From Pseudoflavonifractor intestinihominis (GTDB lineage: Bacteria; Bacillota; Clostridia; Oscillospirales; Oscillospiraceae), in NCBI RefSeq assembly GCF_040096055.1, contig NZ_JBBMFK010000043.1, positions 1-17,731 of the forward strand: 17,731 nucleotides of DNA. The letters run 5' to 3'. The notes under the pieces are model-generated. The model ran no database searches, was not told the DNA's origin, and was given only the letters and a program-made list of their open reading frames with translations. Positions within the stretch are counted from its first letter, which is position 1. Each line of letters opens with the position of its first letter. Of this stretch, positions 1 through 4,070 are shown piece after piece. Position numbers and translations under genes: made by a program.

Positions 1-30
1 AGAGCTGGCACCGGCAGCAGATCGAGGATT

Positions 31-161
31 GAAGGCCGTGGTCCGGCCTTCTGCCGGGCGGGGTGGCGTCTTCCCCGTCCGGACCTCCTTTTCCCGGGCC
101 CGCTCCAAGGGGCGGCGCCCGGCAGAGGGCCGGATCATTTTCTTGGCCTTACGAAAATGAT
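31..161 (+). ncRNA. Structured leader with competing stems
   Basis: No convincing gene lies here, but three mutually exclusive stems can be read directly. Stem A pairs GAAGGCCG (31-38) with CGGCCTTC (44-51). Stem B pairs 39-60 with 116-137 over 22 consecutive positions, two of them G-U; an inner stem 75-80 with 110-115 can stack on it. Stem C pairs ATCATTTTC (134-142) with GAAAATGAT (153-161) and ends three bases before the AGGAGG ribosome binding site at 165-170. B uses bases needed by both A and C. Stem B is followed by TTTTCTT (138-144), so it could also be a large intrinsic terminator for an upstream operon. Such switching is typical of riboswitches and attenuators, but no known class is recognised. 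Pairing is observed; function is inference. Confidence 0.45.
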
Positions 162-178
162 AGCAGGAGGATATACCG

Positions 179-385
179 ATGATGACAATATGCTGGGCCT
201 GTGGCAACGCGGTGCCTGACGCGGAGGGAGAGAGGGGATGTCCCTGGAGCAGGGAGGGCAAGCCCGTGGAGGGCTGGACGGCTGAGCGCCGGGACATCCT
301 GGTCCAGGCCACAAGCCCGGGCGGCGAGAAGAAGCGGGTTGAGAGCTACCAGGTTATTACATGCCCGGCGTTTGTGCCGGGATAG
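179..385 (+). CDS. Small Cys-rich phage protein, probable zinc binding
   Basis: A 68-residue protein with AGGAGG at 165-170, eight bases before the ATG at 179 (a second ATG follows at 182). It has C5-x-x-C8 near the N terminus, C21 in a C-P-W context and C62 in C-P-x-F near the C terminus, so four cysteines could hold one zinc. Small proteins of this style occur in Clostridia phages without an assigned function. It is the first gene after the structured leader at 31-161, whose last stem lies next to its ribosome binding site, so translation may be controlled there. It is followed 15 bases later by the lipoprotein gene. The frame, start and cysteine layout are seen; zinc binding is inferred. 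Confidence 0.7.
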   Translation: MMTICWACGNAVPDAEGERGCPWSREGKPVEGWTAERRDILVQATSPGGEKKRVESYQVITCPAFVPG

Positions 386-400
386 GGGAGGAGAACGAAA

Positions 401-787
401 ATGAAAAAGCTGATTGCTGTTATTGTGCTGGCCGGTGCACTGGTATTGCTGGGTGGCTGCCGGGAAAGCGACCGGGTGTCCCACAACATCTCGCAGGAAG
501 CCGACAACTTCAATGTCACCCGGAAAATCACGGTGATCAATGTCCGGGATGATACGGTCTTGTACGAGCTCATCGGCAATTTTGCCATGACGAACGAGGG
601 AAACAACGAGCTGTCCGTCATCAGCGAAGTGGGAGAGGGGCAATACAAGAAGGATTTTATCTATCTGAGCGAGTGGACTACGTATATCGTGCAGGATGTG
701 TCCGGTGCCTACGTGGACAAGTATCACTATGAGGTCAACATCCTGCCCCAGATGATCGGCGGCGTAACGGTTACTACGGATGACTGA
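401..787 (+). CDS. Phage-encoded lipoprotein (beta-sandwich type)
   Basis: A 128-residue protein with a textbook lipoprotein signal: two lysines (K2, K3), a hydrophobic stretch at residues 4-17 and the lipobox L17-G18-G19-C20, so the mature protein should begin at lipid-modified C20 on the outer face of the cell membrane. The rest (25-128) is rich in alternating polar and hydrophobic residues such as VTRKITVINVR and YHYEVNILP, which fits an all-beta fold, and it resembles the beta-sandwich lipoproteins found in many phages of Gram-positive bacteria. GGGGAGGAG at 386-394 is the ribosome binding site. Phage lipoproteins of lysogens can block superinfecting DNA entry; that role is only inferred here. 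The early-region position outside the structural operon fits an accessory gene. Confidence 0.75.
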   Translation: MKKLIAVIVLAGALVLLGGCRESDRVSHNISQEADNFNVTRKITVINVRDDTVLYELIGNFAMTNEGNNELSVISEVGEGQYKKDFIYLSEWTTYIVQDVSGAYVDKYHYEVNILPQMIGGVTVTTDD

Positions 788-801
788 GTGGAGGGATAGC
801 G

Positions 802-1029
802 ATGAAACACGCGCCAATCCGCCGCAGGGATGTGCGAGACGTGGTCAACCTGCTGGAGGGACTCTACTATGCCAGCCGGCGGAAGAGCCAGAACAGGCCG
901 CCTGAATTTGAGCATCTGAAGCTCGTGGACTACGGCTATCAGGACGGGCTGCGGTGCGCCATGATGCTGCTGAACGGGCTGCTCAAGCGGGAGGCGGTGT
1001 CCGATTCGGACACAGGAAAGGAGAAGTGA
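802..1029 (+). CDS. Hypothetical small phage protein
   Basis: A 75-residue, mostly helical, charged protein that I do not recognise. The ATG at 802 follows GGAGGG at 790-795, and the gene starts 14 bases after the lipoprotein stop. The N terminus is basic (RRRDVRDVV), followed by two likely amphipathic helices, the second around GYQDGLRCAMMLLNGLL. No cysteine pair, signal or membrane segment is visible. The final codons (VSDSDTG) are encoded by a 17-base palindrome at 997-1013, which recurs upstream of the HNH gene, so the C terminus may be shaped by a DNA or RNA signal. Clearly in series with its neighbours and probably real. Confidence 0.6.
   Translation: MKHAPIRRRDVRDVVNLLEGLYYASRRKSQNRPPEFEHLKLVDYGYQDGLRCAMMLLNGLLKREAVSDSDTGKEK
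997..1013. repeat. 17-base palindrome, copy 1
   Basis: GTGTCCGATTCGGACAC is a perfect palindrome around one central T. Seven-base arms recur at 3257-3273, and the shared core extends to GGTGTCCGAYYCGGACACA. Both copies lie shortly before a ribosome binding site. It may be an operator or an RNA hairpin acting on the next gene. Confidence 0.6.
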
Positions 1030-1034
1030 AGGCG

Positions 1035-1253
1035 ATGGGCAATAAGAACCTACGGCGGCTGAGCCTGGTGGTCACCGCCCAGACAGCCTGGCATCTTGAG
1101 CAGCTGGCCAGGGTGTGCAGATACCGGGAGACAGGGCACGTGGTGGACAAGCTGGTGCGGGAGAAAATGCTGTCCATCCGGATACCGGCCCAGGAACGGC
1201 GGGGACAAAAAAGCCCGCCCCGTAATGGGGCGGGCGGGCGTAACACTTATTGA
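1035..1253 (+). CDS. Ribbon-helix-helix-like small protein
   Basis: A 72-residue protein starting at ATG 1035, six bases after the previous stop, with AAGGAG (1018-1023) and AAGG (1029-1032) upstream. Residues 7-17 (RRLSLVVTAQT) look like a beta strand with basic residues, followed by two helices (about 18-30 and 33-46, the latter with HVVDKLVREKML). That is the ribbon-helix-helix plan used by small DNA-binding repressors and antitoxins. The last dozen residues (from about PPRNG) are encoded by the terminator hairpin of the opposing hic cassette and look like read-through of non-coding DNA, so the original C terminus may have been replaced when that cassette arrived. A DNA-binding role is inferred from the pattern alone. 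Confidence 0.6.
   Translation: MGNKNLRRLSLVVTAQTAWHLEQLARVCRYRETGHVVDKLVREKMLSIRIPAQERRGQKSPPRNGAGGRNTY
1206..1235 (-). terminator. Intrinsic terminator of hicAB
   Basis: Read on the minus strand, GCCCGCCCC (1235-1227), loop ATTAC and GGGGCGGGC (1221-1213) form a perfect nine-base-pair stem followed by six T (1212-1207). It lies 11 bases past the hicB stop. There is no T tract on the plus strand, so it is directional, and it overlaps the end of the convergent plus-strand gene. Confidence 0.9.
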
Positions 1254-1651
1254 GCCTGCTTCTGGTAGAGCGCGGTCAGCGCCTCGGTGAGCACCTGGGA
1301 GAAGTTGAGCTTTTTAGACTCGGCAAAGGTGTTGAGCCAGGCCGGAATGGTCAGATTCTTCCGCACTGCCTTGTTGCCGTACTTCTCGGCATAGGCATCC
1401 ATGTCCAGCACAACGGCGCTTAGAAAGTCTCCGTCGGCAACGGAAATTGACGCCGGGGAGCTGGCGGCGGGAATGGCGTTCCCTTCCTCCAGTTCACCAA
1501 GAATCCAGCCGGAGGCAGCGTCCGCTGCCATCTCAATGGCCTCCGCCAGGGTTGCGCCCTCGGTTACACAGCCGGGAAGATCGGGAAATTCAACCGTGTA
1601 GCCGTCGCCTTCCTCCCAGGGACTGAACAGAGCGGGATATACAAGTTTCAT
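1247..1651 (-). CDS. hicB: HicB-family antitoxin
   Basis: A 134-residue antitoxin that should bind and inhibit the HicA RNase encoded just upstream and repress the shared promoter. The N-terminal half (about 1-60) is the degenerate RNase-H-like HicB domain, shown by the G-Y-T-V-E-F-P-D-L-P-G-C-V-T-E-G motif and the following helix with AEAIEMAADAASGW. A proline/alanine/serine linker leads to a C-terminal DNA-binding part (about 95-134; RKNLTIPAWLNTFAESKKLNFSQVL) of the ribbon-helix-helix type. The ATG at 1651 is preceded by AAGGAGGA (1664-1657). Order is toxin first, 33-base gap, antitoxin second, and the operon ends in a strong terminator. It runs against all surrounding genes, as expected for a self-contained moron. 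Confidence 0.92.
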   Translation of the reverse strand: MKLVYPALFSPWEEGDGYTVEFPDLPGCVTEGATLAEAIEMAADAASGWILGELEEGNAIPAASSPASISVADGDFLSAVVLDMDAYAEKYGNKAVRKNLTIPAWLNTFAESKKLNFSQVLTEALTALYQKQAQ

Positions 1652-1684
1652 GATGTCCTCCTTATAGCGCGGCAGGGCGGGGGC

Positions 1685-1873
1685 TTATTTCAGCCCCGCC
1701 TGCCTCATGATGCTGTTCCAGGTTTTGATGTTCAGGTCTTTTCGGTTCGCTGGGATGGTCACCTTTCCGGGCTTGGAGGGATGCTTGAAGTGCTTGTGAT
1801 CTCCTTTGGTACAAACGTAAAACCAACCATCTGCCCGGATAATTCGCTCGGCTTCTGCTGAGCTGTGATTCAT
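1685..1873 (-). CDS. hicA: HicA-family mRNA interferase toxin
   Basis: A 62-residue toxin of the double-stranded-RNA-binding-like HicA fold that cleaves mRNA when not bound by HicB. Its length is normal for the family. Key features are D15-G16-W17 in the first helix-strand junction, G24-D25-H26-x-x-F29 holding the catalytic histidine H26, the KHP segment, and the conserved end around KDLNIKTWNSIMRQAGLK. The usual G-S-H triplet reads G-D-H here, a variant I believe is tolerated in the family, so activity is expected. The ATG at 1873 has an ideal AAGGAGGG (1887-1880) six bases upstream. It is transcribed from the promoter at 1924-1896 together with hicB. Confidence 0.92.
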   Translation of the reverse strand: MNHSSAEAERIIRADGWFYVCTKGDHKHFKHPSKPGKVTIPANRKDLNIKTWNSIMRQAGLK

Positions 1874-1895
1874 ATCGTTCCCTCCTTACACTTAT

Positions 1896-1924
1896 ATTAT
1901 ACGCATAATGCGCATAAAAGTCAA
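1896..1924 (-). promoter_or_regulatory. hicAB promoter with embedded operator
   Basis: On the minus strand, -35 TTGACT (1924-1919) and -10 TATAAT (1901-1896) are separated by exactly 17 bases, close to the sigma70/SigA consensus. The spacer contains CGCATAATGCG (1902-1912), an 11-base palindrome, and two CGCATA copies nine bases apart (1902-1907 and 1911-1916), well placed for repression by the HicB DNA-binding domain. The surrounding DNA (about 1890-1970) is very AT-rich compared with the rest of the window. Confidence 0.88.
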
Positions 1925-1978
1925 GAGGGAATAAAGAGAAAAACAAGAAAATTTTTACTTTAAACGGGGGGCGACTAA

Positions 1979-2107
1979 AATGGACGAGATGACTTTATCG
2001 CGGACGGCACCTACGACACGGCCGACAACTACGGCCGCACATTCGTGGCCTTCTGGGATGAGCCTGGAAGGGATGATAGGACTATGACGGGGGGCGGCCA
2101 TGGATAG
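1979..2107 (+). pseudogene. Start-less coding remnant upstream of rep
   Basis: A 42-codon open frame runs from just after a TAA (1976-1978) to TAG 2105-2107 and has natural protein composition (for example TYDTADNYGRTFVAFWDEPG), but it contains no usable start before that segment. The nearby ATG at 1980 is in another frame and yields a 35-residue threonine/proline-rich product ending at 2087 that looks artificial. A one-base shift near 1983-1988 would join the ATG to the good frame. The remnant ends inside the rep start region. The simplest reading is a small phage gene that lost its 5' end when the hicAB cassette was inserted, or that carries a frameshift. Confidence 0.4.
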
Positions 2108-2816
2108 ACCGTGGTACTGCGTCCGGCAGCGGGCCGGGCCCCTGACCAAGGAGTGCCGGGCAATCCGGCCAAGGCTGTCCAGGGAGGACAGCAGGAGCGA
2201 CCGGCGGGAGAAGAATGAGATCATCCGCTCACCCCATTCGGCGGTCTGCCGGAGCCAGGCGGACCGCCTGGAGCTCCGGCTGGCCCTCTTTGGCTACGAG
2301 GGCGTGCACTACACCCTGACCTATGACTCCGTCCATCTGCCCCGCACCTTCCGGGAGGCCATGGCCACCAAGCGGGCTTTCATGGCCCGGGCCAGGCGGT
2401 TCAACGATGGCCGGCCCTTTGACTGGGTGACCTGCATCGAGGGCCTCCACGGGGACCACCGCTACCACATCCACATGGTGCTCCGGGAGAGCGATTTCCC
2501 GCCGGCGGTGGTGCGGCATCTGTGGACGGCGGGGGAGGTGGACGACGAGCCGGTGCTGATGGCCGGGGGCGGATACCGGCGTCTGGCCGAGTACCTCACC
2601 AAGGAGCGGACGGACGGGATCATCATCCCCATCGGCCGGCGGCCGTGGAGCTGCTCCCGCAGCCTGTCGGGCCGGCTCCCGCCGCCGGAGCGGTGGAAGG
2701 ACGAGAGCGGCGCCATTGATATTCCGGACCGGGTCCTCTGGTCCAGGCGGAACCAGCGGGAGAACGATTTCGGCGCCTACAACTACGCCAGCTACATCGT
2801 CCCGAAGGGGACCTGA
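2100..2816 (+). CDS. HUH endonuclease, rolling-circle Rep-like protein
   Basis: A 238-residue protein with the three motifs of HUH replication endonucleases: motif 1 as HYTLTYD (about residues 75-81), motif 2 as Y-H123-I-H125-M-V with the metal-binding histidine pair, and motif 3 as Y165-L-T-K168 with the candidate nucleophile tyrosine; Y159 lies six residues earlier. Family members nick one DNA strand and stay covalently joined to its 5' end. The protein resembles Rep-like proteins of the G2P/ORF2 group that occur in Clostridia phages. ATG 2100 overlaps the preceding remnant and has a G-rich weak ribosome binding site. An unusual alternating CG/CA tract follows within 15 bases of the stop. 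Whether it replicates this phage or serves another nicking job is unknown. Confidence 0.75.
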   Translation: MDRPWYCVRQRAGPLTKECRAIRPRLSREDSRSDRREKNEIIRSPHSAVCRSQADRLELRLALFGYEGVHYTLTYDSVHLPRTFREAMATKRAFMARARRFNDGRPFDWVTCIEGLHGDHRYHIHMVLRESDFPPAVVRHLWTAGEVDDEPVLMAGGGYRRLAEYLTKERTDGIIIPIGRRPWSCSRSLSGRLPPPERWKDESGAIDIPDRVLWSRRNQRENDFGAYNYASYIVPKGT

Positions 2817-2828
2817 GCGGCTTCCCCT

Positions 2829-2852
2829 CGCGCGCGCGCACGCGCACGCGCG
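2829..2852. repeat. Alternating CG/CA tract, potential Z-DNA
   Basis: Twenty-four bases alternate strictly between pyrimidine and purine (CG repeats with two CA steps), starting 12 bases after the Rep stop codon. Such tracts readily adopt left-handed Z-DNA under negative supercoiling. Beside an HUH nickase gene it could help local unwinding or mark an origin; that is inference. Confidence 0.6.
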
Positions 2853-2901
2853 ATCTATCTTGAAACCTAGTGGAACAATAGACACACGGGAGGGAAAAGC
2901 G

Positions 2902-3099
2902 TTGCCTGAAAAACTGAATTGTGGTAAACTTATCGTGAGGGACGGATGGCTGATGTGTCCGTCCTGTGGGAAGCAGAGAGTGCTCCGGATTTACCCGGAG
3001 ACCAGGGCGAAGTGCTTGCAGGTCTACTGCAAACGCTGCGGCCATGAACACATCGTGAATATCGACGAGTGCCTGTGCCAAAGTGCCTGTGCCACATGA
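2902..3099 (+). CDS. Cys-rich KTR / Com-like zinc-ribbon protein
   Basis: A 65-residue protein starting with TTG at 2902, chosen because GGGAGGG (2888-2894) lies seven bases upstream and the longer frame would run back into rep. C19-P-S-C22 and C43-K-R-C46 form a zinc ribbon in the order known from the Cys-rich KTR family, related in style to phage Mu Com, a zinc protein that activates translation of the mom mRNA by binding RNA. The KTR tripeptide reads KQR here. Extra cysteines (C57, C59, C63) close the protein; that end is encoded by a tandem 13-base repeat and the stop codon sits inside a terminator-like hairpin. The neighbouring RNA structures invite the idea that this protein binds them, which is untested. 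Confidence 0.7.
   Translation: MPEKLNCGKLIVRDGWLMCPSCGKQRVLRIYPETRAKCLQVYCKRCGHEHIVNIDECLCQSACAT
3068..3094 (+). repeat. Tandem 13-base direct repeat
   Basis: AGTGCCTGTGCCA occurs at 3068-3080 and again at 3082-3094. It encodes the C-terminal cysteine cluster of the zinc-ribbon protein, and its second copy is the left arm of the following hairpin, so the first copy could compete for the same right arm. Confidence 0.75.
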
Positions 3100-3135
3100 A
3101 CCGTGTGAGCGGTCGTGTCGGCGCAGGCGCTTTTT
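3082..3135 (+). terminator. Terminator-like hairpin with U tract, T1
   Basis: AGTGCCTGTGCC (3082-3093) pairs with GGCGCAGGCGCT (3120-3131) including two G-U pairs; ACATG (3094-3098) pairs with CGTGT (3114-3118) with one G-U; ACCG (3100-3103) pairs with CGGT (3110-3113) around loop TGTGAG. Five T follow at 3131-3135. The stop codon of the zinc-ribbon gene lies inside the stem. Confidence 0.7.
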
Positions 3136-3139
3136 GTAT

Positions 3140-3161
3140 CTCCGGAGGCGATAGCCCGGAG
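3140..3161 (+). ncRNA. SD-loop hairpin, copy 1
   Basis: Arms CTCCGG (3140-3145) and CCGGAG (3156-3161) enclose the ten-base loop AGGCGATAGC. The upstream arm end plus loop read GGAGGCGAT, one base off the complement of the 16S rRNA 3' end. A sister copy lies at 3225-3244. Confidence 0.55.
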
Positions 3162-3164
3162 CTG

Positions 3165-3218
3165 AAGCCAGAGCCCGACATGATCCCAACACGGGATGCG
3201 GTCGGACTCTGGCTTTTT
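3165..3218 (+). terminator. Strong intrinsic terminator, T2
   Basis: AAGCCAGAG (3165-3173) pairs perfectly with CTCTGGCTT (3207-3215), CCGAC (3175-3179) with GTCGG (3201-3205) and ATCCC (3183-3187) with GGGAT (3193-3197), around loop AACAC. T5 (3214-3218) and TTTT (3220-3223) follow. There is no comparable T tract on the minus strand, so it acts on plus-strand transcripts just before the late operon. Confidence 0.85.
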
Positions 3219-3224
3219 GTTTTG

Positions 3225-3244
3225 CCCGGAGGTGATAGCCCGGG
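3225..3244 (+). ncRNA. SD-loop hairpin, copy 2
   Basis: Arms CCCGG (3225-3229) and CCGGG (3240-3244) enclose loop AGGTGATAGC. Compared with copy 1, the T-A pair outside the CCGG core became C-G, a compensatory change that supports a real hairpin. The sequence GGAGGTGAT (3228-3236) is a perfect extended Shine-Dalgarno complement, yet no start codon follows at normal spacing. Confidence 0.55.
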
Positions 3245-3256
3245 ACCAAGAGGCCG

Positions 3257-3273
3257 GTGTCCGACCCGGACAC
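3257..3273. repeat. 17-base palindrome, copy 2
   Basis: GTGTCCGACCCGGACAC has seven-base arms identical to those at 997-1013, with a changed centre. It sits directly before the AAGGGGGG ribosome binding site of the HNH gene, at the head of the late operon. Confidence 0.6.
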
Positions 3274-3287
3274 AAGGGGGGCGCCGC

Positions 3288-3605
3288 ATGAAAGCATTTG
3301 CAAAGCAGTTCTACCGGTCCAAGGCCTGGCGGGCCTGCCGGGCGGCATACATCGCCCAGCGCCTGCGGATCGACGGCGGGCTGTGCGAGGAGTGCCGGGA
3401 CCAGCAGGGGTACATTGTCCACCACCTGGTCCAGCTGACGCCGGAGAACATCGGCAACCCTGCGGTGACCCTGAATCATAGCCTGCTGGCCTACGTGTGC
3501 AAGGACTGCCACGACCGCTACGAGGGCCACGGCCTGGGCAGAGGCAAGCCCATGGCCTGCGCCTTCGACGCAAGCGGCCAGCCGGTGGACCGGCGCAGGC
3601 TCTGA
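3288..3605 (+). CDS. HNH endonuclease beside terminase
   Basis: A 105-residue HNH nuclease of the small phage type that stands directly before the terminase genes. C33-x-x-C36 and C71-x-x-C74-H75 form the zinc frame, H45-H46 carries the general-base position, and N63-H64 lies in the middle part of the motif. In several HK97-like and Gram-positive phages such enzymes work with the terminase to cut cohesive ends during packaging, so a cos mechanism is likely here. ATG 3288 follows AAGGGGGG (3274-3281). The frame stays open upstream to about 3069, but that extension would translate the terminators and repeats and lacks a ribosome binding site, so I reject it. Confidence 0.88.
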   Translation: MKAFAKQFYRSKAWRACRAAYIAQRLRIDGGLCEECRDQQGYIVHHLVQLTPENIGNPAVTLNHSLLAYVCKDCHDRYEGHGLGRGKPMACAFDASGQPVDRRRL

Positions 3606-3713
3606 CCCGGGCCAGCGCGCCGCCGCCCTCCCCCCGGTGAGCCCCGGGGGCGGGTACCAGGGAGACCGATGAGCGGGAGGTAAAAAAGAGCGGGTCACAC
3701 ACAGGAAGGGGGT
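3606..3713. other. GC-rich HNH-terminase spacer, candidate cos region
   Basis: No gene is seen here. CCCCCGG (3631-3637) and CCGGGGG (3644-3650) form a seven-base-pair hairpin around TGAGCC, flanked by more C-runs (3623-3630) and G-runs (3652-3654). Position between HNH and small terminase is where cos sites of such phages often lie. No terminase nicking site can be assigned from sequence alone. Confidence 0.3.
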
Positions 3714-3719
3714 GTGGAA

Positions 3720-4070
3720 ATGGCAAAAGGACCCAGCAAAAAGGAGCTGGGCCGGTTCGCGGATACCTATAAAGCGGCCAGCCCGGAGCAGCAGAAAATC
3801 TGCCTCCAGCTGATTCTGAACGCGGTGTTCATGGAGGAGCAATTGACCGCACTCCAGGCACAGATTCGGAAAAACGGCGTGAAATCCGAGTATCAAAACG
3901 GCGAAAATCAGTGGGGGGAAAAGAAGTCCGTGGAGGTGGATGTCTACAACGCCATGATTAAAAACTACGCCGCCGTCATCCGGCAGCTGGGGGACATGCT
4001 GCCCCAGGCGCCCCCTGCGGATGACGAGCTGATGGAGTTCCTGAAAACCGGGGGCGGTGGTGCCAGGTGA
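3720..4070 (+). CDS. Terminase small subunit
   Basis: A 116-residue small terminase that recognises the packaging site and brings the large subunit to it. The protein is largely helical; its C-terminal half carries the helix VDVYNAMIKNYAAVIRQLGDMLP, typical of small terminases in Gram-positive HK97-like phages (P27-type), and it ends in a Gly-rich tail. I start it at ATG 3720 because AGGAAGG (3702-3708) is then well spaced; a GTG at 3714 in the same frame would be too close. It overlaps the large subunit by four bases (GTGA), which implies coupled translation and fixed stoichiometry. The identification rests on position and helix pattern more than on diagnostic residues. Confidence 0.8.
   Translation: MAKGPSKKELGRFADTYKAASPEQQKICLQLILNAVFMEEQLTALQAQIRKNGVKSEYQNGENQWGEKKSVEVDVYNAMIKNYAAVIRQLGDMLPQAPPADDELMEFLKTGGGGAR

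Noticed and set aside
1..32. Nine codons plus TGA in frame 3 that could be the end of an upstream gene
   Set aside because: Plausible by position, but nine codons are too few to support a call.
2860..2890. TTGAAA as a -35 box for the zinc-ribbon gene
   Set aside because: No acceptable -10 at 16-18 bases; the AATAG nearby is only about 11 bases away.
3069..3287. N-terminal extension of the HNH gene, including a repeated GGDSP peptide
   Set aside because: It would translate two terminators and a palindrome, lacks a ribosome binding site, and HNH proteins of this class begin near 3288. Kept as an alternative explanation for the hairpin repeats.
2623..3896. Long minus-strand frames across rep, the terminators and the HNH gene
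   Set aside because: They cross clear genes and terminators of the plus strand and have arginine/proline-rich artificial composition.
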